Positions 17,184-26,560 are shown, counted from the stretch's first letter. The stretch: 64,000 bases of DNA from Acetobacterium malicum subsp. dehalogenans DSM 11527 (GCF_000472665.1 NZ_AXAC01000003.1:132836-196835); one strand, 5' to 3'. Program-made: numbers and translations. Notes: generated by a model not told the origin, from the letters alone.

Positions 17184-17624
17184 ATGAAGACAGATACCTT
17201 TAATTTTGGTGGCACCGTTAAACAATTGAACAACATTATGGAAATGCGATTTAATCATTCTTTGAAACAATGGGATCTGACCTCATCCCAGTTTTCCGTG
17301 ATTATCTTTCTCCTGCACCATCAGGATCAGGAGGTCAATCAGAAGATGATCGAGGACGCCTTCCTGCTGAAAGGGCCGACCGTAACCGGGATTGTCAAAC
17401 GCCTGGTTGAAAAGGATTTTATCCGGCGCCGACCCGATTGCCAGGACCGCCGGATTAACTATCTGGAACTGACCGAAAAGGGCCAGCAACTGGAATCGCT
17501 GGTCTGTAACGAGATCACCCGCCTGGAAGCGGAAACCCTCCGGGGCATTTCCGCTGAACACCTTGAACTGCTGGAAGCACTTCTGCATCAAATTTTAAAA
17601 AACATTACCGGCCCTACACTATGA
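17184..17624 (+). CDS. MarR-family transcriptional regulator
   Basis: 146 residues from ATG 17184 (GGAGAA upstream; promoter at 17127-17155 excludes the earlier ATG). Winged helix: LTSSQFSVIIFLLHH, then NQKMIEDAFLLKGPTVTGIVKRLVEKDFIRRRPDCQDRR, the wing with the typical DxRxxxLxLT pattern (DRRINYLELT). MarR proteins bind DNA as dimers and lose affinity on ligand binding. It precedes a MATE efflux gene by 22 bases on the same transcript, the usual arrangement for drug-responsive autoregulated operons. Confidence 0.9.
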   Translation: MKTDTFNFGGTVKQLNNIMEMRFNHSLKQWDLTSSQFSVIIFLLHHQDQEVNQKMIEDAFLLKGPTVTGIVKRLVEKDFIRRRPDCQDRRINYLELTEKGQQLESLVCNEITRLEAETLRGISAEHLELLEALLHQILKNITGPTL

Positions 17625-17646
17625 TTCAACGAAAGGAATTATTTTT

Positions 17647-19020
17647 ATGAAAAACGATCTATTTGAAAAGTACCCCATCCCCAAAGCCGTTATGACCCTG
17701 GCGATCCCCACCATGCTGAGTATGCTGGTGACGATTGTCTACAACATGGCTGATACCTACTTCGTCGGTCAGACCGGCGACCCCAATCAGGTGGCTGCCG
17801 TGACCCTGACGATGCCGATCTTCTTTCTGCTGATGGCCTTTGGTAATATTTTTGGCATCGGCGGCGGTTCTTATATCTCGCGGCTGCTGGGCGAACGAAA
17901 AATCACCGATATTAAACATACCTCCTCCTTCGCCTTCTATGGCTCAATTGCCCTCGGTCTGATCGGGATGGTGGTATTCCTGATCTTTATGGATCCGATT
18001 CTGACCATTGCCGGCGCCAGCCCCAATACCATCGGCCTGGCCCGGGACTACCTAACCATTATTGCCTATGGCGCCGTCGCCATCAGTCTGCAGAATTCCC
18101 TGGCCCAGATTGTCCGGTCCGTCGGTGCGGCCAAAGAATCGATGATCGGGATGATGATCGGGACCATCGTCAACATCATTCTCGATCCGATTATGATTCT
18201 GTCCATGGGTATGGGCGTGGCTGGGGCGGCCTGGGCCACCGTGATTGGAAATGCCTGCGCGGTGCTTTATTTTATCTATTACATTTTCAAACACAGTGAT
18301 GTGCTCTCCATCGCTCCCAAAGATTTCCGGATCGAAGGAGCCATTGCCAAGAACACCTTCGCTATCGGGATTCCGGCCTCCGTTAATAATATCCTGATGA
18401 GTTTTTCGATGATCATGCTAAACAGTTTTGCCTCAGCTTATGGTGATACCGTGATTGCCGCTCTGGGTGTTTCCGGCCGGGTCTTCTCCATTGTGGTGAT
18501 GCTGGCATTGGGTCTGGCGATGGGGATTCAGCCCTTTATTGGCTACAATTACGCCCAGCAAAACTATAAACGGATGAACGATGCCATCAAATTTACGGCG
18601 GTGGTTGGCATGATTATGGGAACCGTGGTGATGATCTTCGCGATCCTTTTTGCCACCCAGATCATCACCTTCTTTATCAATGACGCCGATGTTATTGCCA
18701 TCGGTGCGACGATGCTGATTATTCAAATGCTGGTCAGCCCCTTCCTGGGCCTCCAGTTTATTGTTACCACCGTCTATCAGTCGTTAGGAAAAGCGATCCC
18801 GTCCCTGATCCTGACTGTTTGCCGCCAGGGACTGGCCTTTATCCCGATTTTGATTATTGGCTCCTCGCTGTTTCAGCTCCAGGGTATTATCTGGGCTCAA
18901 CCACTGGCCGACGTTGTCTCCATTATCCTGGCCGTGTCAATGTACACCGTCACCTACCGTAAACTGCGGGCCAGCAAGACCGAACCGGTTGCTCTGGCGA
19001 TGGAAGACGGGTTGGCTTAA
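17647..19020 (+). CDS. MATE-family multidrug efflux transporter
   Basis: 457 residues with twelve hydrophobic segments in two halves. N-terminal IPTMLSMLVTIVYNMADTYFVGQ and internal GGGSYISRLLGER are typical of the DinF/NorM-like MATE branch. Such proteins export cationic drugs or dyes using a sodium or proton gradient. It is co-transcribed with marR upstream. The stop codon is followed within six bases by the left half of a duplicated terminator around copy A6. Confidence 0.9.
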   Translation: MKNDLFEKYPIPKAVMTLAIPTMLSMLVTIVYNMADTYFVGQTGDPNQVAAVTLTMPIFFLLMAFGNIFGIGGGSYISRLLGERKITDIKHTSSFAFYGSIALGLIGMVVFLIFMDPILTIAGASPNTIGLARDYLTIIAYGAVAISLQNSLAQIVRSVGAAKESMIGMMIGTIVNIILDPIMILSMGMGVAGAAWATVIGNACAVLYFIYYIFKHSDVLSIAPKDFRIEGAIAKNTFAIGIPASVNNILMSFSMIMLNSFASAYGDTVIAALGVSGRVFSIVVMLALGLAMGIQPFIGYNYAQQNYKRMNDAIKFTAVVGMIMGTVVMIFAILFATQIITFFINDADVIAIGATMLIIQMLVSPFLGLQFIVTTVYQSLGKAIPSLILTVCRQGLAFIPILIIGSSLFQLQGIIWAQPLADVVSIILAVSMYTVTYRKLRASKTEPVALAMEDGLA

Positions 19021-19025
19021 GACAT

Positions 19026-19196
19026 AAAAAGCGCCCTTCTATGGGCGCCCGGGTTGGTGAAAACTACCGTACCGACCAATTATTAATCTGTTATTCGCCG
19101 TGTCCGCTCTGATGCGTACGATATGATGTAATAATTGTCGCTACTGGGTTGGTATTTAAAGATTAACTTGAGCGCCCTTAGATAGGGCGCTTTTTT
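19026..19196 (+). repeat. Family A element, copy A6, between duplicated terminator hairpins
   Basis: The core is 19069-19144, the shortest copy: the interior is reduced to GCCGTGTCCGCTC. An A-tract plus hairpin AGCGCCCTTCTATGGGCGC lies at 19030-19048, and AGCGCCCTTAGATAGGGCGC plus a T-tract at 19171-19196. The two hairpins are near-identical direct repeats; the left one terminates leftward transcripts and the right one rightward transcripts. Confidence 0.85.
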
Positions 19197-20785
19197 AGTT
19201 CACTGGCACGGAGCCGGGCTTCGGTGTGGAGCATGCCGATGTTGGTGGTCATGACGTTGCTGGCAGTGGCTGGGTAGTCTAAAAAGATCGCAATGGTTAC
19301 GGCCAGGGCCAGTCCTTCCAGCGGGATGCCCAGCAGGTTGAAGACAATCGTAAACAGAAAGGCGCCCATTCCCGGCGAGGGCGGCACGGCCACCGAGAGG
19401 ATCATACACAAAATCACCACCGGGATCATATCCGGCAGCGAAAAACTGATCCCATAAATATTACCGACAAACAGGGCGGTCAGCAAGAGCATCGGAATGG
19501 CATCCTGCTTGTTGAACAGGACCCCCACCGGAATCGAAAAATGGACCACATAGTCGCGGATTTTTTGTTTGCTCAGGGCCGTCGCGGTGTGGCTGGCAAA
19601 GGTGGCACTGGAGCTGGCGGTGGACAGCGCAATCAGCAGAAACGGCGCGGCGGACTTCAGATAGGCCAGCGGGCTGATTTTATGATAAACTGCAACACTC
19701 AACAGCATCACCAGATCGATGATTAGAAAAGAGCCGAGCAACAGCGCAATCAGCCCAAAGGCCCCCAGCAGGGCGGCGCCATCGCCGGAGATCATCATGT
19801 TCAGGATACTGATAAAAACGACCCCGGGCATCAGCGCACAGATCGCATCGAGAATCGTGGCAAAGACCAGATTGGCTTCGGTGATGATCCGGGTGATTGC
19901 GGGAAACCGGCCCTTTAAGGTCAGCATCACGATCCCGCCAATAATCGCCAGAAACATGATTTGCAGGGTATTACCGTCGATAAAAGGCTTTATGATATTG
20001 GTGGGAATAATGCCGAAGACCATCGCCCCGATCTGATTCCACAGATCACCCTGACCGCCGGCACTGGCCGAGCCACTGCGGCCCAGCAAAAATAGCTGAG
20101 CCAGAGCCAGTGAAACCGCCGACGCCAGCAGAATAACTGCCATCGACCAGGTCAGCAGCAACCGGAAAATCCGCTTCATCTGGGCCAGGTTATCCATATT
20201 GACAATGCTGCCGATGGCCGAGAAAAACAGCACCGGAATGACGATGGCGTTCAGAAAGCCGAAAAAGGTACTGCTGATCGGTGTCAGAATGCCGGCCCCC
20301 AGCTGCTTACCGAGCTCCGGCGCCAGTGCCTCAAAAACCAGCCCCGCCAGGATTGCCGCCACCAGCGCCACGGCGGTGGCCAGAGCCGGATTCAGCGGTT
20401 TCTGTTTCAGGGTATAGGCAACCGTGTTACAGCCTTTTTCATAGGAATAGGTCACCGCTGATAAACCAATCAGAATATTCTGGCCGATCCGGTTGTAGTC
20501 GGCGTCCTCATCCTCCGATGTTTCCGGCAGCGCCAGCGGGTTTTGGGGATCGCCCCAGTAGTTCAAGGTTAGGGTAATCGTTTTAAAACGCTTCTGAATC
20601 GCCAGTTCAAAACTGGCCGTGTCAGCCGCCTGATCGGCCCAGTAAACAATCGCTTCTTCGACAAAGAGCTGAGCTTTCAGGTTGTCGGTCTTGGGACACT
20701 TATAGTGGTTTAGCAGCCCTTCAACAAAGGTATTGGCTTCGTCGAGGCTGGCCAGACTTAGTGGTAAAATCTTTTTTGTTTCCAT
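19178..20785 (-). CDS. Dicarboxylate/amino acid:cation symporter with N-terminal ATPase-like domain
   Basis: 535 residues. Residues ~1-130 resemble a histidine-kinase-like ATPase/anti-sigma fold (AQLFVEEAIVYWADQAAD, then DYNRIGQNILIGLSAVTYSYEKG). Residues ~135-530 form the DAACS/GltP transporter (ALATAVALVAAILAGLVFEA, FFGFLNAIVIPVLFFSAIG, the serine-rich ALSTASSSATFASHTATAL, and PPSPGMGAFLFTIVFN). The transporter takes up glutamate, aspartate or C4-dicarboxylates with cations. The fused cytosolic domain could sense nucleotide or bind a partner. The stop overlaps the right-hand terminator hairpin of A6. Confidence 0.85.
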   Translation of the reverse strand: METKKILPLSLASLDEANTFVEGLLNHYKCPKTDNLKAQLFVEEAIVYWADQAADTASFELAIQKRFKTITLTLNYWGDPQNPLALPETSEDEDADYNRIGQNILIGLSAVTYSYEKGCNTVAYTLKQKPLNPALATAVALVAAILAGLVFEALAPELGKQLGAGILTPISSTFFGFLNAIVIPVLFFSAIGSIVNMDNLAQMKRIFRLLLTWSMAVILLASAVSLALAQLFLLGRSGSASAGGQGDLWNQIGAMVFGIIPTNIIKPFIDGNTLQIMFLAIIGGIVMLTLKGRFPAITRIITEANLVFATILDAICALMPGVVFISILNMMISGDGAALLGAFGLIALLLGSFLIIDLVMLLSVAVYHKISPLAYLKSAAPFLLIALSTASSSATFASHTATALSKQKIRDYVVHFSIPVGVLFNKQDAIPMLLLTALFVGNIYGISFSLPDMIPVVILCMILSVAVPPSPGMGAFLFTIVFNLLGIPLEGLALAVTIAIFLDYPATASNVMTTNIGMLHTEARLRASELKKRPI

Positions 20786-20856
20786 GGTTCCCCCTTATGC
20801 TTGGTATCTTATGACTATGCTGGAAATGAACCCTACCACACTACACCCACACAAAT

Positions 20857-21137
20857 AACACCGGATCTGTGACCCGGTGTAAAGACTGTCAAAAAAGATA
20901 ACCTAGTACCGACAATTGTTACATCATGTTGTACGCATCGGAGCGGACACGGCAGCGCCTGTCCGATTCTTCGCGAAGGCAACGAGCCAATCACAAGCTT
21001 GCTTGTAGTTGGCGACTGCCCGCGACCAAGGCGAAAGGAGTGCAGCGGATTTCGCATGGTGCGGCGAACAACAGATTAACAATTGGTCGGTACGGTAATT
21101 TATCGACAACCTCAACACCGGATCTATGACCCGGTGT
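20857..21137 (-). repeat. Family A element, copy A7 (long form), flanked by 24-bp direct repeats
   Basis: The core is 20906-21093, reverse orientation, with a nested hairpin and the ~50-nt shared module. A palindromic 24-base sequence (CACCGGATCTGTGACCCGGTG plus ends) at 20857-20880 recurs at 21114-21137 with one difference. Both copies are terminator-like hairpins. Inner flanks match copy A4. Confidence 0.9.
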
Positions 21138-21204
21138 TATTCACGTTGATGGAAAATTGTTATTATCATCAAATGGTGTCCGTGTTAGTCTAAGATTATC
21201 ACTA

Positions 21205-21639
21205 TTATACCACCTGATTCATTCTGCCGTCATCATAATTTAACTGCCAACCGACCCCAAATTTATCAACCAGGGAACCGTAGACCTTGCTCCAGAAGGT
21301 TTCCTGAAGTTCCATCTCGACGGTGCCGCCCTCTTTTAATTTATAATAGAGGATTTTGATCTCATCGAGATCGTCACTGAAGATCACCAGGGTCATCTTG
21401 TCTTTATGACTATCCGGGGATTTTAAGGGTATATCGGAAAGTAGCATCCGCGTTTCATCCTGCTCCAGATCTGCCCGGATCACCACCTTGTCAGAGCGAT
21501 CCTGCTCGACCGCTTCCGGTTCTGGAAGCCGGTCACCAAACAGGATGATTTCGGGGATATCGGTGCCGAAAACATCGGCATAGAATTCCACAGCTTCCTG
21601 ACAATTTCCATTAAAACTAAGATAGGGTTGTATCTGCAT
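21205..21639 (-). CDS. VOC-family protein, PhnB-like
   Basis: 144 residues from ATG 21639 (GGAGCG eight bases upstream; a longer frame lacks a site). MQIQPYLSFNGNCQEAVEFYADVF is the opening of PhnB/3-demethylubiquinone-methyltransferase-like VOC proteins, and KVYGSLVDKFGVGWQLNY is the matching end. These are glyoxalase-fold dimers; most have no known reaction and may bind small ligands. It is apparently a single gene on the minus strand. Confidence 0.8.
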   Translation of the reverse strand: MQIQPYLSFNGNCQEAVEFYADVFGTDIPEIILFGDRLPEPEAVEQDRSDKVVIRADLEQDETRMLLSDIPLKSPDSHKDKMTLVIFSDDLDEIKILYYKLKEGGTVEMELQETFWSKVYGSLVDKFGVGWQLNYDDGRMNQVV

Positions 21640-21948
21640 TACGACGCTCCTTTTTTCGTATTGATGCGAACCGGATACCCCGGTCCGGGGGGTCCGCTCC
21701 AATCATTCTGTTTTAATCAATTTTACAGAACCATGACACTCTGTTACATTGTATAGCCTGTTTTTTACGATTTAAACGGTTTCGGGTAAAATTTTCACAA
21801 CTTTCGGTAAAATAAAATTGACCAAACGCAAATCTGCTGGTATTGTTATAAGGGCTCTGAAATACAGTGCTATTTTTATTCATTTTGGTTCGATTGCCGG
21901 CAACCGCCAACAGGCAACTGCAATTTATATTTAAAGGGAGGATTTGTT
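21640..21948. other. Divergent intergenic region, 309 bases
   Basis: This gap separates the VOC gene (minus) from the antiporter (plus). It is AT-richer than its surroundings. A short CG-rich palindrome (ACCCCGGTCCGGGG) lies near 21677. AAGGGAGG before 21949 fixes the GTG start of the antiporter. No further feature was recognised. Confidence 0.4.
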
Positions 21949-22902
21949 GTGAGTATTATCTTTTTAATTATCGGGCTGGTCTTATTAGTCAAGGGCGCCG
22001 ATTTTTTTGTGGAGGGTTCGTCTTCCATTGCCAAGCGCTTTAACATCCCCAGCATGGTCATCGGTTTGACCCTGGTGGCCTTTGGGACCAGTGCCCCAGA
22101 ACTGGCTGTCTCAGTATCCGGATCGATGAACCAGGCCAATGGGATTGTCTTCGGGAACGTGGTCGGTTCGAATATTGTCAATGTCCTCTTTATTCTGGGG
22201 ATCTCGGCCTTTATCACCCCCATCAGCATCAAGTCAAAAACAATTTTCAAAGAGATGCCCTTCGCCATTCTGACCACCGTCGCACTGATGCTGATGGTCA
22301 TGGATGGTCTGATCAACGGTGACCCGATCTCGGTGGTTTCCCGTTCTGAGGGTTGGATCTTGTTGTTATTTTTTGCTATTTATCTGTATTCGATGGTGGA
22401 AATCGCCATCCTCGGCAAGGAAGAATCCGAGGGCGAAATTCTGTTGCTGCCGGTACCCAAGAGCATTCTCTTTACCCTCGGTGGATTAGTGGCAATCGTT
22501 TTTGGTGCCGATCTGGTGGTTAAAGCCGCCATCGAAATCGCCACCCTGTTAGGGATGTCCGAAACCGTAATCGGTTTGACCATCGTCGCCATCGGTACCT
22601 CCCTGCCGGAGCTGATCACCTCCGTGGTCGCCGCCAAGAAGGGCGAAAACGATATTGCCGTCGGTAATATCGTCGGCTCCAATATCTTTAACATCCTGTT
22701 CGTTATGGGTGTCTCCGGGGTTATTTATCCCATCGATATTGCCATGGAAAACTATACCGATCTGTGGATCCTGCTGGCGGCCATGGTCGTGGTGGTCCCG
22801 ATGATGTACACCTCCAAAAAAATCAGTCGCTGGGAAGGCGCTGTCATGATGCTGGGCTACGTCGGTTATTCGGCCTTCATCATCATGCGGGCGATCGCCT
22901 AA
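21949..22902 (+). CDS. Calcium/sodium:cation antiporter, YrbG type
   Basis: 317 residues, GTG start with AGGGAGG seven bases upstream. Two inverted alpha-repeats each carry the NCX motif: GLTLVAFGTSAPELAVSVSG and GLTIVAIGTSLPELITSV, each followed by GNVVGSNI/GNIVGSNI. About ten membrane helices. These exchangers move Ca2+ (or K+) out against Na+ at the cytoplasmic membrane. It is monocistronic; a strong bidirectional terminator follows. Confidence 0.9.
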   Translation: MSIIFLIIGLVLLVKGADFFVEGSSSIAKRFNIPSMVIGLTLVAFGTSAPELAVSVSGSMNQANGIVFGNVVGSNIVNVLFILGISAFITPISIKSKTIFKEMPFAILTTVALMLMVMDGLINGDPISVVSRSEGWILLLFFAIYLYSMVEIAILGKEESEGEILLLPVPKSILFTLGGLVAIVFGADLVVKAAIEIATLLGMSETVIGLTIVAIGTSLPELITSVVAAKKGENDIAVGNIVGSNIFNILFVMGVSGVIYPIDIAMENYTDLWILLAAMVVVVPMMYTSKKISRWEGAVMMLGYVGYSAFIIMRAIA

Positions 22903-22929
22903 TCACTGCTCAATCTAAACACAAGCGAA

Positions 22930-22963
22930 AAAAAGCACCGGCTAAAAACCGGTGCTTTTTGTC
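22930..22963 (+). terminator. Bidirectional rho-independent terminator
   Basis: AAAAAGCACCGG / CCGGTGCTTTTT with a short AAAA loop closes the antiporter transcript. Confidence 0.9.
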
Positions 22964-23057
22964 TGTTAAAATGGAGAACCCCGTGTTCGGCACGGTCGCT
23001 CTCATTAACCTGCGCGCCCAGATTAGCACACATGTTAATTTTTCAAATGCCAACCCA

Positions 23058-23247
23058 GTACCGACAATTGTTACATCATGTTGTACGCATCGGAGCGGAC
23101 AGGTTGATAAACCTGTCCGATTCTGCGTGCAGGCAACGAGCCAATCACAAGCTTGCTTGTAGTTGGCGACTGCCCGCGACCAATGCGAAAGGAGCAAAGC
23201 GGATTTCGCATGGCGCAGCGAACAACAGATTAACAATTGGTCGGTAC
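23058..23247 (-). repeat. Family A palindromic element, copy A8 (long form)
   Basis: Reverse orientation, with an AGGTTGATAAACCT hairpin, the ~50-nt shared module (about 23132-23180) and a further ATGCGAAAG / CTTTCGCAT-like hairpin. The outer flanks are themselves an inverted repeat: GCGCGCCCAGATTAGCA (near 23008) and TGCTAACTGGCGCGC (near 23257). It lies between convergent genes. Confidence 0.9.
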
Positions 23248-23276
23248 GGCAGTTTTATGCTAACTGGCGCGCGGAC

Positions 23277-24752
23277 CTAGGCCCGGGCTTCGTATTGGCT
23301 GATCAGCTGATCCATCGCGGCGACGGTGGCTTCTTTGGGCAATACATAGGGGCTGCCGGGGAGACTGCGAAAAAAATCGTCAAAGGCGGCGACAATATTG
23401 GCTTCTTTTAATTTGACCGTCTTAAAGACCTGCTGATCACCTTTTTTGTAGTGCAGAATTAGATGTACCATGGTGGCTTCATTGACAAACTCCACCGCCG
23501 CATTCAGGGCGATCTTACCTTCATCAAACGCATAGGTTTTGCGGACATCGGCGACAATATCGTCGCGGACCTGCCGGATCAGCATCAGCCGCTCGGCCGG
23601 GGTAAAGGGTTCACAGATTTCCTCGGGAAAATACATGCTGCCGGTTTCCATAAAGGTGGCCAGATTGGTCAGCGAAAAGACGTTGATCATCGACCGGTTT
23701 TCCTGTTTGAAATAGTCATAGAAGCGATTGGTGGCGGCCACCAGCGGTTCATAAAAGGGCAGATTTTTTTTGACCTTGGCGGCTACCATCTCATGGGTGG
23801 CATAATAGGCAAAACAGGGCAGCGGTTCGACGACCTGGCGGATCCGATAGGTGCTGTCGAGGGTATAGATGGCAAACAAGTCCCGACTTTCCTCAATAAA
23901 GGGCTCGGTCTGCTGCAGGATTGTCACAAAGCCCTTCTGATAGAGGCGGTAAAGCTCGGGATCATGATAGCGGACAGCCCGGCCGAAGTCCCGGGAAATG
24001 GTGATGACCGCTTCGGTGGTCAGGATAAAGTACGGAAACAGCACATTAATTTCGGGAGCGTCCCCGGTGGACTGGTAGTAATAATTGGACTGGTAACTGA
24101 CATTGTCCAGCAACGACAGTCCAATCAGGGTCTTAAGGGCCCCCAGACCGGGATCAGCGGTTGCGGCCGCGGTTTCAGGAAAACTCTGGACATCCTGCAA
24201 GGTCAGATGTTTCGGGTTGCCCAGCATCTGCTCAAAAATATGCCGATAGATGGCTTCAAAATGACTGGGAATGGCCAGCTTTAAATGGGGCCGTTCAGCG
24301 CCGAACAGTTCCCGGTCGATGCTGTTTTCGATCATCGCCAGCACCGCCCCGGGGCCATTGATAATCTCGATTGGCTCCCGGACCAGTGGGGCTGTTGCGG
24401 ACCCGCCTTTCGGCTCGCCTGCGGCTTTTATTTTAACCGCTTTGATAAAGGGAATCTGATAGCTGGTCAGTTCATAAATGATGGCGATCAGTTCGACTAT
24501 TTTTTGGCGATTATAATAACAGCGTTCGCCCACCTGAGTTATTTCCAGCAGCGTCTGCAATTCTTCGACCTCCGCATTGGACAGTCGTAAGGCCTTGCAT
24601 AAGTTGTCGAAAACTCTTTTGGTCGGCAGCCGTTCCCCGGTTTTAAGCCGCTGTAAGGTAGTGCGGTTGATTTTGCCCATTTCGGCCAGTGATTGCACCG
24701 TTTCGCCGCTTTCATCGATCAGTTCTTCAATTCGTTTGCTAAATCGTGTCAT
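23277..24752 (-). CDS. Long HTH protein A (XRE-like N-terminus, unknown C-terminal domain)
   Basis: 491 residues. Residues 1-60 form an XRE-like helix-turn-helix (ESGETVQSLAEMGKINRTTLQRLKTGERLP). The remaining ~430 residues match no domain I know; they contain a predicted mixed alpha/beta core with LFPYFILTTEAVITISRD and a C-terminal FDDFFRSLPGSPYVLPKEAT. A close paralogue lies at 28919-30454, collinear along its whole length. The two flank a pair of EAL-HDOD paralogues, all on the minus strand. It is probably a transcription factor with a ligand-binding body. A separate terminator lies upstream, so it has its own promoter. Confidence 0.65.
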   Translation of the reverse strand: MTRFSKRIEELIDESGETVQSLAEMGKINRTTLQRLKTGERLPTKRVFDNLCKALRLSNAEVEELQTLLEITQVGERCYYNRQKIVELIAIIYELTSYQIPFIKAVKIKAAGEPKGGSATAPLVREPIEIINGPGAVLAMIENSIDRELFGAERPHLKLAIPSHFEAIYRHIFEQMLGNPKHLTLQDVQSFPETAAATADPGLGALKTLIGLSLLDNVSYQSNYYYQSTGDAPEINVLFPYFILTTEAVITISRDFGRAVRYHDPELYRLYQKGFVTILQQTEPFIEESRDLFAIYTLDSTYRIRQVVEPLPCFAYYATHEMVAAKVKKNLPFYEPLVAATNRFYDYFKQENRSMINVFSLTNLATFMETGSMYFPEEICEPFTPAERLMLIRQVRDDIVADVRKTYAFDEGKIALNAAVEFVNEATMVHLILHYKKGDQQVFKTVKLKEANIVAAFDDFFRSLPGSPYVLPKEATVAAMDQLISQYEARA

Positions 24753-25100
24753 GCTCTGCTCCTGTTCGAATTTATTTGTTTGAATTCGCTTTATGTGTCG
24801 TTTTTTATGATTGTTGGATCGATCCGATTTGATATCATCGTGATCTGACTTGCGCGCGGCGATTTAATCAAACCGGGCGCTACCTTAATTATAGCGGTGT
24901 TTCAGGCAATTGCAAGATGTGGCATTTTGTGTGCCAGAATATTCCGGTTTTTTTATTTTCTGGCGGCCCGGGTCTTGACGCGGCATAAAAAAAAGACAGT
25001 TCCCCCAGTTTAACTGGCTGAACTATCCCCTTTGCGCGGATCTTATTATTTTTTGACGATTCGTTCCGGTTATTTTCGCTGCCGCGATTTTTAAGTGCTT
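24753..25100 (-). terminator. Intergenic region with terminator of the EAL-HDOD A gene
   Basis: Within this 348-base gap, 24986-25026 forms a stem (GTTCAGCCAGTTAAACTGG... / AACTGTC) followed by eight T on the minus strand, which would end the transcript coming from 25101-26309. The rest should hold the promoter of long HTH protein A; I could not fix its boxes. Confidence 0.65.
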
Positions 25101-26309
25101 TCAGGCGATATTGCCAATGACGTTCCGAGCCCAGTTGATGGCTTCCCGGTAGTCGTGATAAATGTAATATTCCTCAATATTCAAGGCCCGGGCATTGCTA
25201 TCAACCTGACCCCAGTCGCCTTTTTCATAGGTCAGGATTAATTCATAGATGGGATAGAGATGTCCCTCGCCCTCGATTAAGGCATCAAGAATTGCCTGCG
25301 GCAAGGTAATCCCCGCCAGCACCACGGCCATCGGCTGATCGAGAATCGCGTCCAGCACGCTGAACAGTCCCATCAGGGCGGCATCCGCTTCCAGTTCGAT
25401 CAGCCCGGCCCGTTTGGCCAGGGATTCGGCAAAGCGGGTACGGATCAGTGACAGTTTAATCAGTTCGGCGGGTTTATCCTTACTGAGATCATGGATCATT
25501 AAAATACTGATCCAACGTTCAAATTCCCGCAGTCCGATGTAGCTGAGGGCAAATTTAATTGAGCTGATCAATTCGCTGCCAGCCCGAAAACTGGCCAGCC
25601 GCAGCAGCCGATAGGTCAGGGTGACATCCTGCTCGATCAGCTGCGCCAGGCGGTCAAAAGAGGGTTCATCGGCGTTGATTTCGGTCATCAGCTGCAGATA
25701 CTGAATCTGCGAGGGTGTGGCCCGGAAGGACCGTCCGGCAATCCGCGGTTTGCTGAAAAAATAGCCCTGAAACAGGGTAAAACCCATCGCTTTGGCCTTA
25801 ATAAATTCAGCCTGGGTTTCGACCTTTTCGGCCAGCAGGGTCTTTCCCTGGGCCAACCCGGCGGGAACGTCGGCGGCAATGCGATCGAGCGGGGTGACCA
25901 TAATATCGTATTTGATAATATCAGCCAACGGGGTCAGCGGGTAACTTTTTAAGGTCTGGGCAAAATCATCAAGGGCGATGCTGTAACCCATCGCTTTGAT
26001 ATCCGTCAGGCGCGCCATCAGATTGTTGCTGACTTCGATATTTTCCAGCATTTCGACGATCATCCGGTCCGGTTTGATCAGCTCCACGGCTTCGGAGTGG
26101 ATAAAGATCTCATCAAAATTGATGAAGGCGATCTTGTCTTCAATCAGATTTTCCAGGCCCGATTCAAACAGGCCGGTGATGACCATGGCCGTTGCCCCCT
26201 GGGATGATACGCCGCCAAACTGGGTTGACTGGCTGTTAAGGCGAAATAAAAGCTCATATCCGTACACTTCAAGCTGTGCGTTGAAAATCGGTTGTCTGGC
26301 AATAAACAT
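25101..26309 (-). CDS. EAL-HDOD protein A (degenerate EAL, YuxH/CdgJ type)
   Basis: 402 residues. Residues 1-200 form an EAL fold whose signature is lost: YGYELLFRLN replaces E-A-L-x-R, and ALDDFAQ replaces DDFGTG, so c-di-GMP hydrolysis is not expected. Residues ~205-400 form an HDOD domain (LAQLIEQDVTLTYRLLRLAS, then FERWISILMIHDL). Such proteins act as non-catalytic signalling adaptors in motility or biofilm control. The paralogue at 26561-27772 differs at scattered positions only. AGGAGGCCCC precedes the ATG. It lies between the two long HTH paralogues. Confidence 0.9.
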   Translation of the reverse strand: MFIARQPIFNAQLEVYGYELLFRLNSQSTQFGGVSSQGATAMVITGLFESGLENLIEDKIAFINFDEIFIHSEAVELIKPDRMIVEMLENIEVSNNLMARLTDIKAMGYSIALDDFAQTLKSYPLTPLADIIKYDIMVTPLDRIAADVPAGLAQGKTLLAEKVETQAEFIKAKAMGFTLFQGYFFSKPRIAGRSFRATPSQIQYLQLMTEINADEPSFDRLAQLIEQDVTLTYRLLRLASFRAGSELISSIKFALSYIGLREFERWISILMIHDLSKDKPAELIKLSLIRTRFAESLAKRAGLIELEADAALMGLFSVLDAILDQPMAVVLAGITLPQAILDALIEGEGHLYPIYELILTYEKGDWGQVDSNARALNIEEYYIYHDYREAINWARNVIGNIA

Positions 26310-26471
26310 GGGGCCTCCTGAATCTGGCTAAACGCATAATTTTATCATAGTCTAATCCTTTTCAATAATTTTATTTTATCACTTAGTTTCATTAAATACA
26401 AGTATTTTTATCCACCTGATGCGGCCTTTATGTGCGGCCCGGGTCACCGCCGCCGCTGCATGTGCTCAAAT

Positions 26472-26512
26472 AAAAAGAAACATGACCGCGCTGGAGCCGG
26501 TCATGTTTCTGC
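26472..26512 (-). terminator. Hairpin ending the EAL-HDOD B transcript
   Basis: AGAAACATGACCG / CGGTCATGTTTCT stem; on the minus strand a TTTTTATTT tract follows. It separates the two EAL-HDOD genes into different transcripts. Confidence 0.75.
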
Positions 26513-26560
26513 TTACTGACGTCTTGATGGGCGGCCGCGTTGATTGGGCACCCGGTGCTA

